Source of the DNA: Acidobacteriaceae bacterium
GTDB lineage: Bacteria > Acidobacteriota > Terriglobia > Terriglobales > Acidobacteriaceae
Length of the DNA stretch: 64,000 bases
Direction: 5' to 3'
Assembly: GCA_030049955.1 (NCBI GenBank)
Contig: JASIJX010000177.1
Location: 1 to 64,000 of the forward strand
The position numbers were made by a program, and so were the translations under genes. The notes under the pieces are model-generated. The model did no database searches. It was not told the DNA's origin and worked only from the letters and a program-made list of their open reading frames with translations. Positions 18,086 to 26,168 of the stretch are shown piece by piece (positions within the stretch are counted from its first letter, which is position 1; the number at the start of each line of letters is the position of its first letter).

Positions 18086-19246
18086 ATGGGATACGTAGCG
18101 GTCAAGGGCGGACAAGACGCCATTGAAAATGCGAACAAGTTGGTCGATTACTTCCGCTGGAAGGGAAGGACCGAACCGATCGGGGTGGACCAGGCACGCA
18201 CGCAGATGCGTCTCGCCGTGGATCGCGCCATGGGTGAGGGCTCGCTCTACGCTCCTGAGCATGCGGCCCTGGCACTGCTGCAGGTGGAAGGTGACTCATT
18301 CGAGGCGGCATTTCATCTCCGCGCCTATCGCGCCACGCTCGAGCGCCGGTATTTCTCTGAAACTCTCAACACGCGCGAAATGTTCGTGCATCGCCGCATC
18401 TCATCCACCTTCCGCGAGATTCCCGGAGGCCAGATTCTCGGACCCACCAGAGACTACTCCTTCCGGCTTCTGAATCCAGCACTGCTCAACGCCAGTCTCG
18501 GCTCCATCGAAACATTCATCGAGGGGCTGCGCGAGGAAGTTGATCCGGCCAAGCTGCACGGCATGACGACCTATAAGAAAGTCATCGACATCTTCCTCAA
18601 CGAAGGCCTGATGAGCCGGCAGCCGCGCCCCGATGAAGACCGCCGCGTCTTCGACGTGACACGCGAGGCAATCAAATTCCCCGTACCACGCTCGGCGGTG
18701 CTGCAGATGCTTGCCCGCTCCGAGACCGGCGCGCTGATGTGCATGGCCTACAGCACCATGCGCGGCTTCGGCGACTCGCATGGCACTGTGGGCGAGCTGC
18801 GCGTGGGTGAAGTGCCGGTTCGCATTGTAGACAGGCGCGGCCGCAAGCGCTATGTGGGCAAGATCAAAGTGACAGAAACCGAGATGGTGGGCGGCGGAAG
18901 GCGCCGATCGGCACAGGCCGGCAACCGCAGCGGCGGTGAAGAGCCGGTACTTTCCATCGGCTACGGGTTGTGCTTCGGCCAGAACGAAACCAAGGGCATC
19001 TGCATGGGTATGGTCGAAAGCGCGCTACGCAGTCCCAACCCAGACAACCCCGCCAACAATCAGGAGTTCGTCCTCTATCACACGGAAGTGATCGAAGCCT
19101 ACGGCTTCACCAATCACCTCAAATTACCCCACTATGTCACGTTCCAGGCCGGCCTTGAAAGCGCGCGCCGTGTTGCACGGTTGAAAGAGGCGTCGCGAGA
19201 GAGCGTTGCTGTGGGCACTGGCGCCGCGGAGGAAGACAATGATTGA
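18086..19246 (+). CDS. phnI: PhnI, ribose methylphosphonate-forming nucleosidase subunit
   Basis: A protein of 386 residues, slightly longer than E. coli PhnI. PhnI with G, H and L displaces adenine from ATP using the phosphonate. The family opening GYVAVKGGQDAIENA is conserved, as are IPGGQILGPTRDYSFRLLNP, AYSTMRGFGDSH, GYGLCFGQNETKGICMGMV, and NHLKLPHYVTFQA near the end. A Gly/Arg-rich insertion (GGGRRRSAQAGNRSGG) near residue 275 is not in the E. coli protein. It begins 36 bases after phnH and overlaps the phnJ start by eight bases. The C-terminal EEDND tail is acidic. Confidence 0.93.
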   Translation: MGYVAVKGGQDAIENANKLVDYFRWKGRTEPIGVDQARTQMRLAVDRAMGEGSLYAPEHAALALLQVEGDSFEAAFHLRAYRATLERRYFSETLNTREMFVHRRISSTFREIPGGQILGPTRDYSFRLLNPALLNASLGSIETFIEGLREEVDPAKLHGMTTYKKVIDIFLNEGLMSRQPRPDEDRRVFDVTREAIKFPVPRSAVLQMLARSETGALMCMAYSTMRGFGDSHGTVGELRVGEVPVRIVDRRGRKRYVGKIKVTETEMVGGGRRRSAQAGNRSGGEEPVLSIGYGLCFGQNETKGICMGMVESALRSPNPDNPANNQEFVLYHTEVIEAYGFTNHLKLPHYVTFQAGLESARRVARLKEASRESVAVGTGAAEEDND

Positions 19247-20123
19247 AAATCGGAAATTCCGCGAGAACTTCAATTACGCGTACATCGACGAGTTCACCAA
19301 AAAAGAAATTCGCCGCAAGACCTTGAAGGCCGTCTGTATCCCCGGCTACCAGGTGCCCTACGCGTCGCCGGAGATGCCGATCTCGCGCGGCTGGGGCACC
19401 GGCGGCCTGCACCTTACTTTGTCGGTGGTCGGGCCTAACGACGTGGTCAAGGTCATCGACCAGGGCAGCGACGCCAGCGTCAACGCCTGCAACCTGCGTC
19501 TTTTCATCAAGGAGATGGCCCGCTGCGCAGTCACCTTCGACACAGCTCTCGCCACCATTATTCAAAGCCGTCACCGGGTTCCTGAAGAGATTCTCACCGA
19601 AAAACAGATTTTGGTCTTGCAGGTTCCGCAGCCTGAGCCCCTACGCAGCGTTGAGAGACTCGAGGCCAAAACACGCATGATGCATGCCGAGGCCGACTAC
19701 GCGAAAATCTGGGTCACGCTCTATGAGGCTTACGTGCGTAGCGGTACGCTGCGCAATGCCGCCGGGCATCCCATCATGGTGAATGGCCGCTACGTCGCCA
19801 CGCCGTCTCCCATTCCCAGCTGGGACGTGCCCAATCTAAGCATGGCGCGCTGTCTTTATTTGTTTGGCGCAGGTCGCGAGAAGCGCATCCATTGCATTCC
19901 GCCGTTCACGCCGGTCAAGCCGCTCGAATTTGAAGATATCCGCTTCAAGGTCGAAGAATTCGTCGGCGCCCATTGCTCCGCCTCGGGCCAGGACAAGGCG
20001 TTCATGGATCAGATCTACGCCGAAGACTTCAGCCGCTCCTGGGTCATCAACGACAGCAATTTTCTCGATAAGGTGCGCCAGGGTCCGCGCCCGCCGCAGC
20101 GACTTTTCACGAACCCGGAATAG
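19239..20123 (+). CDS. phnJ: PhnJ homologue lacking most Fe-S/radical cysteines
   Basis: A protein of 294 residues, clearly PhnJ over its whole length: IPGYQVP with the glycine equivalent to the radical-bearing Gly32 of E. coli (here G36), WGTGGLHLTLSVVG, KVIDQGSDAS, QSRHRVPEE, VNGRYVATPSPIPSWD and LFGAGREKRIHC. The E. coli enzyme splits the C-P bond with a 4Fe-4S cluster held by Cys241, Cys244 and Cys266 and uses Cys272 as thiyl radical (C-x2-C-x21-C-x5-C). Here only the first is a Cys (C246); the others align with Ser249, Ile270 and Leu276. The DNA at 19974-20070 has no frame slip that would restore them. The start is ATG 19239 with GGAGGA five bases upstream. Either the chemistry has changed or lysis is lost. 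Confidence 0.9.
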   Translation: MIENRKFRENFNYAYIDEFTKKEIRRKTLKAVCIPGYQVPYASPEMPISRGWGTGGLHLTLSVVGPNDVVKVIDQGSDASVNACNLRLFIKEMARCAVTFDTALATIIQSRHRVPEEILTEKQILVLQVPQPEPLRSVERLEAKTRMMHAEADYAKIWVTLYEAYVRSGTLRNAAGHPIMVNGRYVATPSPIPSWDVPNLSMARCLYLFGAGREKRIHCIPPFTPVKPLEFEDIRFKVEEFVGAHCSASGQDKAFMDQIYAEDFSRSWVINDSNFLDKVRQGPRPPQRLFTNPE

Positions 20124-20133
20124 GATACCCGCA

Positions 20134-20976
20134 ATGATGGAAGATAACTGGCTGTTGCGCGTTCGCAATCTTACCAAGATCTTCGGCGAGATTACGCCTG
20201 ATGTTTGCGAGCGCACTGGGCCTAAATTCAGTTCGAATATTTGCCCCAAGACCGGCGCCGTTGTCGCATGCAGCAACATCAGCTTTGACCTGTATCCAGG
20301 CGAAGTGCTCGGCGTAGTGGGCGAAAGCGGTTCGGGTAAAAGCACGCTGGTGCAGATGCTCTATTTCGACCAACCAACAACTTCGGGCGAAGCCTGGTTC
20401 CGATCAGTGGAGGACGGCGAGACGAACATCTTCGATCTCTCCAACCAAAGAAAGCGTTACATGCGCAATCATCTGATGGGCATGGTTTATCAGAATCCGC
20501 GTGACGGGCTCAACTTTCGCTTCTCCTCGGGTGGCAATATCGCCGAAAAACTGCTGATGGCCGGCGTCTTTCACGTGGGCAACATTCGCGTCCGCGCCAC
20601 CAATCTGCTTAATCACACCGAAGTGCCGGTCAAGCGCATGGATGAGTCGCCGGCGCGCTTCAGCGGCGGCATGCAGCAGCGAGTGCAGATTTCGAAGGCC
20701 ATCGCCAACAACCCGCCTCTGCTGCTGCTCGACGAAGTGACCAGTGGCCTCGACGTCTCGGTGCAAGCCAAGGTTCTGGATCTGATTCGCAGCCTTCAGG
20801 AAGAAATGGGCATTTCGATGATCGTCGTCTCGCACGATCTGGGAGTGATTCGCATGCTGACGGATCGCACTATGGTGCTCAAGCATGGCCAGATCGTGGA
20901 ACAGGGTCTCACCGACCAGATTCTGCAGGATCCGCAGCACGGCTACACACAGCTGCTCGTCAGCTCGCTGCTTTAA
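20134..20976 (+). CDS. phnK: PhnK, ABC-type ATPase of the C-P lyase complex
   Basis: An ABC ATPase of 280 residues related to oligopeptide-transport ATPases. PhnK docks on the PhnGHIJ core and its ATPase activity drives the PhnJ step; it is not a transporter. Walker A is VGESGSGKS (62-70), the Q-loop sits in YQNPRDGL, the signature is FSGGMQQR, Walker B is LLLLDEVTSGLD and the H-loop is VVSHDLG. An insertion between the first strand and Walker A (residues about 18-46) contains two related boxes, CERTG and CPKTG, plus C46; E. coli PhnK lacks it. The start is ATG 20134, ten bases after phnJ. ATG 20137 is an alternative. Confidence 0.9.
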   Translation: MMEDNWLLRVRNLTKIFGEITPDVCERTGPKFSSNICPKTGAVVACSNISFDLYPGEVLGVVGESGSGKSTLVQMLYFDQPTTSGEAWFRSVEDGETNIFDLSNQRKRYMRNHLMGMVYQNPRDGLNFRFSSGGNIAEKLLMAGVFHVGNIRVRATNLLNHTEVPVKRMDESPARFSGGMQQRVQISKAIANNPPLLLLDEVTSGLDVSVQAKVLDLIRSLQEEMGISMIVVSHDLGVIRMLTDRTMVLKHGQIVEQGLTDQILQDPQHGYTQLLVSSLL

Positions 20977-21005
20977 AGCGCCGGCGAATAAGAAAAGAGG
21001 AACCG

Positions 21006-21719
21006 ATGGGAAAGCTGCTGGAAGTCGTCGATCTCGAGAAGCGCTTCGAGATGCATATTCTCAACGAGAAACAAATCGAGGCGCTTCGCCAGGTTTCCTT
21101 CGAGGTGGACGAAGGAGAAATCGTCGGCCTCACCGGCAAAACCGGCTCCGGCAAGTCTACGCTGATGAAGTGCCTCTACCGCACCTACCGTGCCAATAGC
21201 GGCCGCATCCTATATCACGCCGAGGACGCCCGCGCCATCGATTTGGCGAGCGCTTCGGAACACGAAGTGCTCCGCCTGCGCAAAACGGAGATCACCTACT
21301 GCTCGCAGTTTCTGCAGGTCATCCCCCGCGTCCCGGCAATAGATGTGGTCGCTTCTGCGTTGGTTGCGCGCGGCGCAAGGCTCGACGAGGCGCGGTTGCT
21401 CACCCGCGAATGTTTCGAGCGGCTCAGCCTGCCGAAAGAACTTTGGGACGCGTACCCGGCTACATTCAGCGGCGGTGAGCAGCAACGCGTAAATATCGCC
21501 CGCGCCATCATCTCCCGGCCGCGTTTCCTGCTGGTCGATGAGCCCACAGCGTCGCTCGACCTGAAGACCAAGGACGGTGTGATCGACATGTTGATCGACT
21601 TGAAGAATTCGAGCACATCGATCGTCCTGATTACTCACGACGAGCACACGCTCACGCGCATGGCCGACCGCTCTCTGCATCTCGAGAACGGCCGTCTGAA
21701 AGAAGTTGTCTACGCCTAG
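21006..21719 (+). CDS. phnL: PhnL, ABC-type ATPase of the C-P lyase complex
   Basis: An ABC ATPase of 237 residues related to LolD-type domains. PhnL is required with G, H and I for the first committed step and, like PhnK, is cytoplasmic rather than a transporter part. Walker A is LTGKTGSGKST, followed by the family feature KCLYRTYRANSGRI; the signature is FSGGEQQR, Walker B LLVDEPTASLD, H-loop ITHDEHT. The opening LLEVVDLEKRFEMHIL and the region SQFLQVIPRVPAIDVVA match PhnL. AAGAGGAACC precedes ATG 21006. Confidence 0.92.
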   Translation: MGKLLEVVDLEKRFEMHILNEKQIEALRQVSFEVDEGEIVGLTGKTGSGKSTLMKCLYRTYRANSGRILYHAEDARAIDLASASEHEVLRLRKTEITYCSQFLQVIPRVPAIDVVASALVARGARLDEARLLTRECFERLSLPKELWDAYPATFSGGEQQRVNIARAIISRPRFLLVDEPTASLDLKTKDGVIDMLIDLKNSSTSIVLITHDEHTLTRMADRSLHLENGRLKEVVYA

Positions 21720-21729
21720 CGAGGAGTTT

Positions 21730-22662
21730 ATGCAGCGCCTCTGGTCTCGTCTCGCTCCGCTTTTCGTCGCGCTCGCGTGCCTTGCAATATCCGGGTGCAC
21801 GGCGAGCAACGCGAGCACCGGCTGGCCAAAGGTACTGCACTATGCATACTCGCCGCAGGCCGAGCAACTTCAGGGCGGCATGCTACACACCAACGAGATG
21901 CGCCAGTATCTCCAGAGCCAGCTTCATCTCCCTGTGAATCTGGTGCAGGTGGAGCAGTACGCGGCAACTATTGAAGCCATGCGCGCCAATAAGCTCGACA
22001 TCGCGCACTTTGGCGCGCTTGCCTATATCATCGCCGCGCAAAAAGCCGGCGCACAGGCCATTGTCTCCCGCGGTTATCCGAATGGCCGGATCAGCGGATA
22101 TCGGTCGCTCATTGCAGTGCCCAGGGACAGCCCCATTCACTCCATCGAAGAACTTAAGGCCCGCGCAAAGAGTGTTGTCTTTGCCTTTGCCGATCCGGCG
22201 TCCACCTCCGGCAATTTGTATCCGCGTGTCGAGTTGCAGAACATGGGCATCGATCCCGAGAAGGATTTCAACAAGGTGATCTATGCCAACGGGCATCTGG
22301 CTGACCTCTTGGCCATCGAGTCGCACAAAGTGGATGCCGGCGCCTTCGATGAAGCCTACATGACACGGCTCATAGCGCGAGGAAAGATGAAGCCCGGCGA
22401 CGTCCGTGTCATCTGGGCGTCCAGCCAGATTCCCAGTGAGCCGATCGCAGTCCGCGGCAATCTTCCCGAGGACCTCAAAAAACAAATTCAGGCGGCATAC
22501 CTGAACATGCAAAAGCGGAATCCCGCGCTTTGGAATGAGTTGAGCACGAGCGTCTACACAAATTCGCCCGGCACCACTTACATCCCCGTCACCGACGCAA
22601 CGTACAACGGCCTTCGTCACTATGCGTTGCAGCTCAAGCAGTTCAATTTTCTAGAGAACTAG
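21730..22662 (+). CDS. phnD: PhnD-like phosphonate-binding lipoprotein, copy 1
   Basis: A substrate-binding protein of 310 residues. The start is ATG 21730, with GAGGAG just upstream and ten bases after phnL. It begins with a lipoprotein signal ending in LAISGC (lipidated Cys23), so it is tethered to the membrane rather than free in the periplasm. Family features are YSPQAEQLQGG, QVEQYAATIEAMRANKLDIAHFG, FADPASTSGNLYPR and the aromatic C-terminal region. PhnD binds phosphonates and delivers them to the PhnE permease. The following gene is a tandem paralogue with the same architecture, so the two probably differ in ligand range (inference). Confidence 0.9.
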   Translation: MQRLWSRLAPLFVALACLAISGCTASNASTGWPKVLHYAYSPQAEQLQGGMLHTNEMRQYLQSQLHLPVNLVQVEQYAATIEAMRANKLDIAHFGALAYIIAAQKAGAQAIVSRGYPNGRISGYRSLIAVPRDSPIHSIEELKARAKSVVFAFADPASTSGNLYPRVELQNMGIDPEKDFNKVIYANGHLADLLAIESHKVDAGAFDEAYMTRLIARGKMKPGDVRVIWASSQIPSEPIAVRGNLPEDLKKQIQAAYLNMQKRNPALWNELSTSVYTNSPGTTYIPVTDATYNGLRHYALQLKQFNFLEN

Positions 22663-22664
22663 AT

Positions 22665-23624
22665 ATGCGCGCATCGCTCACTTCCCGCACAGGACGCAAT
22701 TGGCAGCTCTACCTGTTTCCCATTCTGCTTTCATTGCTCTGCCTGTCGCTCAACGGCTGCAAGCCGGGCAACGCAAGCGATAGCTGGCCGAAAGTTCTGC
22801 GCTATGCGTACTCGCCGCAGATGGAGGAGTTGCAGGGAGGCACCTTCCGCTACGACGAAATGCGCAAATATCTTCAGAGCCAACTGCATATCCCCGTCGA
22901 GCTGATACAGGTGGATACATATGCTTCGACCATCGAGGCAATGCGCGCCCAGAAAGTGGATATCGCGACCTATGGCGGCTTGAGTTACATCCTTGCCTCA
23001 CAAAAAGCCGGAGCAGAAGCCATCGTCGCGCGCGGCTTTCCCAATGGCTCCAGGGGCGGATACCGGTCGGTAATCGCCGTGCCAAAGAATAGCCCGATCC
23101 ATTCCATGGCCGACCTGAAGGCTCATGCAAAAGATCTGGTTTTTGATTTCGCCGATCCCGCATCCACTTCCGGCTACCTCTATCCGCGGGTCGGTCTCCA
23201 ATCGATGGGCATCAATCCTGATACCGATTTCAAAAAGGTGGTTTTCGCCGGCAATCATCTGGCGGCTGCAATGACGATCGTATCAGGCAAGGTGGATGCA
23301 GGCGCATATATGGAGTCGGTGATGATCCGTCTGATCGCCCTACACAAGATGTCGCCGGACTCCGTGCGCATCATCTGGCGATCTGAATTGATTCCGAACT
23401 CATGCACCACCGTTCGAAAGAATCTTCCCGAAAAATTGAAGCAGCAGATTCAGGCCGCATTAATCTCTCTGCCTCAAAAAGATCCGGCCCTCTGGGCGAA
23501 TTACATGCAGACATTTCATACACCATGGAGCGGATCGGTGAATGTCCCGGTGACGGATGCCGATTATGACGGCCTGCGCAAATACGCCGCGCAAGTCAAA
23601 AACTTCAACTTCGCGGAGAATTGA
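22665..23624 (+). CDS. phnD: PhnD-like phosphonate-binding lipoprotein, copy 2
   Basis: A protein of 319 residues, a clear tandem duplicate of the preceding gene: shared blocks include SWPKVLRYAYSPQ, EELQGG, KYLQSQLHIPVELIQVD, TIEAMRAQKVDIA, FADPASTSGYLYPR and the ending FNFAEN. A lipobox (LSLNGC, Cys32) marks a lipoprotein. Only two bases separate it from copy 1, and six from phnC. Differences fall in likely ligand-contacting segments, for example HFGALAYI versus TYGGLSYI, and GHLADLLAIES versus NHLAAAMTIVS. This hints at different ligands, but it cannot be proved from sequence. Confidence 0.9.
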   Translation: MRASLTSRTGRNWQLYLFPILLSLLCLSLNGCKPGNASDSWPKVLRYAYSPQMEELQGGTFRYDEMRKYLQSQLHIPVELIQVDTYASTIEAMRAQKVDIATYGGLSYILASQKAGAEAIVARGFPNGSRGGYRSVIAVPKNSPIHSMADLKAHAKDLVFDFADPASTSGYLYPRVGLQSMGINPDTDFKKVVFAGNHLAAAMTIVSGKVDAGAYMESVMIRLIALHKMSPDSVRIIWRSELIPNSCTTVRKNLPEKLKQQIQAALISLPQKDPALWANYMQTFHTPWSGSVNVPVTDADYDGLRKYAAQVKNFNFAEN

Positions 23625-23630
23625 GCTCCC

Positions 23631-24482
23631 ATGCTTGAGATATCCAAACTCGTCGTACAACTTCCCAGCGGCAATCGTTTGGTCGACAACGTTAGTTTCT
23701 CCGTCGGCTGCGGTGAGTTCGTGTCGATACTCGGCTCCAGTGGTGCCGGCAAATCCCTCACCCTGCGCTGCATCGTCGGACTTACCAAGCCAACCTCCGG
23801 CGAGATCACGCTCACCGGCCCCGGCAGCCGAACCTATCGCACCACTGAGGTGGGCGCGAAAGAGTTGCGCCGCGCGCGGCGACACATCGGCCTAATCTTC
23901 CAGGGCTCGAATCTGGTCGAGCGGCTCACAGTTCTTGAAAACGTGATGCTGGGCAGGCTCGGCCACATCCATCCGCTGCGAAGCTGGGTCGTCGGCTTCA
24001 CTGACTCCGAAGCCCACGAGGCGATGGATGCTCTGGACCGCGTCAAAATGACCTCGTGCGCCGCGCGACTTGCCGGCTCGCTCAGCGGTGGCGAAAAGCA
24101 GCGCGTCTCGATTGCGCGCGCCATCTATCAGCGACCGCTTATCTACCTCGCCGACGAGCCGATATCCAGCCTCGACCCACGCAACGCCGAAGCCATCATG
24201 TCGATTTTGCTGCCTCTATCGCGCGAAACCCCAGTCATTGGCGCGTTTCATCAGCCGGCGATCGTCGCGCGCTACTGCACACGTGTCATCGGCATTCGAG
24301 CAGGCCAGGTGGTCTACGATGGCGCTGCGCAGCTCTCCTCACGAAAATTGGAGAGCATCTACGGAGACCACAACAGCGAATCCGATGTTGCCGCGGCTGA
24401 TCTAGCTGGACAGCCACCTCTCTTTGAGCCCGCAATGCAACCCGCTTTGCACCAGAGCTTGCATCAGGGGGTTCACGTCTAG
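23631..24482 (+). CDS. phnC: PhnC, phosphonate importer ATPase
   Basis: An ABC ATPase of 283 residues of the phosphonate import system. Walker A is LGSSGAGKS, the family-specific QGSNLVERLTVLENVMLGRL follows the Q-loop, the signature is LSGGEKQR, Walker B is IYLADEPISSLDP (the catalytic Glu is present) and the H-loop region is GAFHQP. The C-terminal 40 residues are extra and rich in Gln, His and Pro. The last base of its stop codon is the first base of the phnE1 start, consistent with translational coupling. It would energise the two PhnE permeases encoded next. Confidence 0.92.
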   Translation: MLEISKLVVQLPSGNRLVDNVSFSVGCGEFVSILGSSGAGKSLTLRCIVGLTKPTSGEITLTGPGSRTYRTTEVGAKELRRARRHIGLIFQGSNLVERLTVLENVMLGRLGHIHPLRSWVVGFTDSEAHEAMDALDRVKMTSCAARLAGSLSGGEKQRVSIARAIYQRPLIYLADEPISSLDPRNAEAIMSILLPLSRETPVIGAFHQPAIVARYCTRVIGIRAGQVVYDGAAQLSSRKLESIYGDHNSESDVAAADLAGQPPLFEPAMQPALHQSLHQGVHV

Positions 24483-25321
24483 TGAGTGCCTCCGGTTCGG
24501 CTTCCATGCATCCTCAACCCACGCTCCTTGAATGGAAGCATGGACGCGCAACCCAGCGTCGCAGGCGAACAATTGCCGCCCTGCTGATCCTTGTGCTCAC
24601 GCTTTTTTCGGCATGGCGCTGCGATGTGGACCTGCACACCTTCACCACCGGCATCTTTAAAGGCATTTCTCTGCTCGGAATGTTTTTTCCGCCCGAGTGG
24701 GACAGCCTGCAGGAGATGTGGCAGCCCCTCGCCGTTACCGCTGTGATGGCGCTCATCGCGACCATTCTCGGCATGTGCCTTTCGCTGCCCTGCGCGCTCG
24801 CTGCGTCCACGAATCTCGCGCCTAAGCCGCTTCGTCTGGCCATGCGTTCCTTTATCGCACTTGAGCGCGGACTTCCAGAGATTGTTCAAATGCTGCTTCT
24901 CGTTGCGGTCTTCGGTCTCGGCGCGATCCCCGGCCTCGTTGCGCTTTCTTTCAGCAGCATCGGAATGCTGGCCAAGCTCCTGGCAGATGCCATCGAAGAG
25001 ATTGAGCCGCGCATGCTGGAGGCTGTCGCAGCTACCGGCGCCACGCGCTCGCAGATAATTCGCTACGCAGTAATTCCGCAGATCTTTCCCGCGCTGCTAG
25101 CCAATGGATTGTTCCGCTTTGAATTCAACGTGCGCGCAGGGGTAATACTCGGTGCGGTTGGCGCCGGCGGCATTGGATTCATCATGATGACCGCAATGAA
25201 CGCGATGAATTACCAGCGCGCCTGCCTGGCCACACTACTTACCCTCGTGCTGGTTTTCATATCCGAGCGTATCTCCGATTTCTTCCGCGCTCGCATTCTC
25301 GGTGAAGGAGTGCTGCGATGA
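24482..25321 (+). CDS. phnE: PhnE permease subunit 1
   Basis: An inner-membrane permease of 279 residues, with an N-terminal helix (AALLILVLTLFSAW) and a five-helix BPD_transp_1 core from about residue 70. The EAA-type loop that contacts PhnC reads EAVAATGATRSQIIRYAVIPQ, as expected for PhnE. The start is GTG 24482, sharing a base with the phnC stop; ATG 24506 is an alternative. It overlaps phnE2 by four bases. Having two full-length PhnE proteins suggests a heterodimeric channel. Confidence 0.92.
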   Translation: MSASGSASMHPQPTLLEWKHGRATQRRRRTIAALLILVLTLFSAWRCDVDLHTFTTGIFKGISLLGMFFPPEWDSLQEMWQPLAVTAVMALIATILGMCLSLPCALAASTNLAPKPLRLAMRSFIALERGLPEIVQMLLLVAVFGLGAIPGLVALSFSSIGMLAKLLADAIEEIEPRMLEAVAATGATRSQIIRYAVIPQIFPALLANGLFRFEFNVRAGVILGAVGAGGIGFIMMTAMNAMNYQRACLATLLTLVLVFISERISDFFRARILGEGVLR

Positions 25322-26139
25322 GCACCGGAGTGCAGGCCGCAGTCTTGCCTTCCCGCAAGCTTCGCCTCAGAGTTTTGTCGCTGGCCGCCGTCTGCGTCCT
25401 TCTCTGGCTCCTGTTCGCCTTTCTCGGTATGACTCCAGCCAGCTTTGAGGTGGACTTCCGTTTTGTCGTGGACCTGCTACAGCAGATGTTGCCGCCTCAT
25501 CTCTCGCTGCTCTGGACCCAGAAATCGATCTTACTCTCTCTGGTCGATACGCTGGCCATGGCGTTTCTGGGCACCGTTGTCGGGGGTGCGCTGGCACTGT
25601 TGCTGGCCTTCTTTGCAGCCACCAACACCGCACCCCACCGGTTGGTCCGGCTTCTTGCGCGAACCCTGCTTGTCGCCAACCGCTCCATACCTCATCTGAT
25701 GGTCGTCCTGGTTCTGCTCATCGCCGTGGGCATCGGACCCTTTGCTGGAGTGCTAACGCTCATCTTCGGCTCGGTTGGCATGTACGGAAAATTCTTCGCA
25801 GACACCATCGAGCAGGCGGACAAGGGAATGCTCGAGTCCGTAGAGAGCGTAGGCGGAACGCGGTTGCAGACCATCCGGTTTGCAGTGCTGCCACAAGTGA
25901 TTCCTTCATTCGTCGCCAATCTCTTTTACGCCTTCGACTATAACCTCCGCGCTGCGATTCCCCTTGGCGTCTTCGGCGGCGGCGGCATCGGTTTCGAACT
26001 GGCCTTTGCCAACGGATTGTTGCACTACAAAGATGTGATGGCCTACACGATTCTCATCATCGTGATGATCAGCGGCATGGAACGTATCTCCGACTGGGTT
26101 CGCAACAGTATCCTCACGCAACCCACGGTCACCAGATAA
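25318..26139 (+). CDS. phnE: PhnE permease subunit 2
   Basis: A permease of 273 residues, paralogous to the preceding one: N-terminal helix LAAVCVLLWLLFAFLG, then a permease core with the coupling-loop motif ESVESVGGTRLQTIRFAVLPQ and the family ending VFGGGGIGFEL. It probably pairs with PhnE1 and PhnC, receiving ligand from the two PhnD lipoproteins. The start overlaps the phnE1 stop (ATGA). A strong AAGGAGG follows the gene, ahead of phnM2. Confidence 0.92.
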   Translation: MSTGVQAAVLPSRKLRLRVLSLAAVCVLLWLLFAFLGMTPASFEVDFRFVVDLLQQMLPPHLSLLWTQKSILLSLVDTLAMAFLGTVVGGALALLLAFFAATNTAPHRLVRLLARTLLVANRSIPHLMVVLVLLIAVGIGPFAGVLTLIFGSVGMYGKFFADTIEQADKGMLESVESVGGTRLQTIRFAVLPQVIPSFVANLFYAFDYNLRAAIPLGVFGGGGIGFELAFANGLLHYKDVMAYTILIIVMISGMERISDWVRNSILTQPTVTR

Positions 26140-26168
26140 GCCAATTCAAGGAGGTCTCAGCGGAACTT

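Noticed and set aside
19206..19238. Upstream start for phnJ
   Set aside because: ATG 19239 has GGAGGA five bases upstream and matches the family N-terminus; the extra 11 codons do not.
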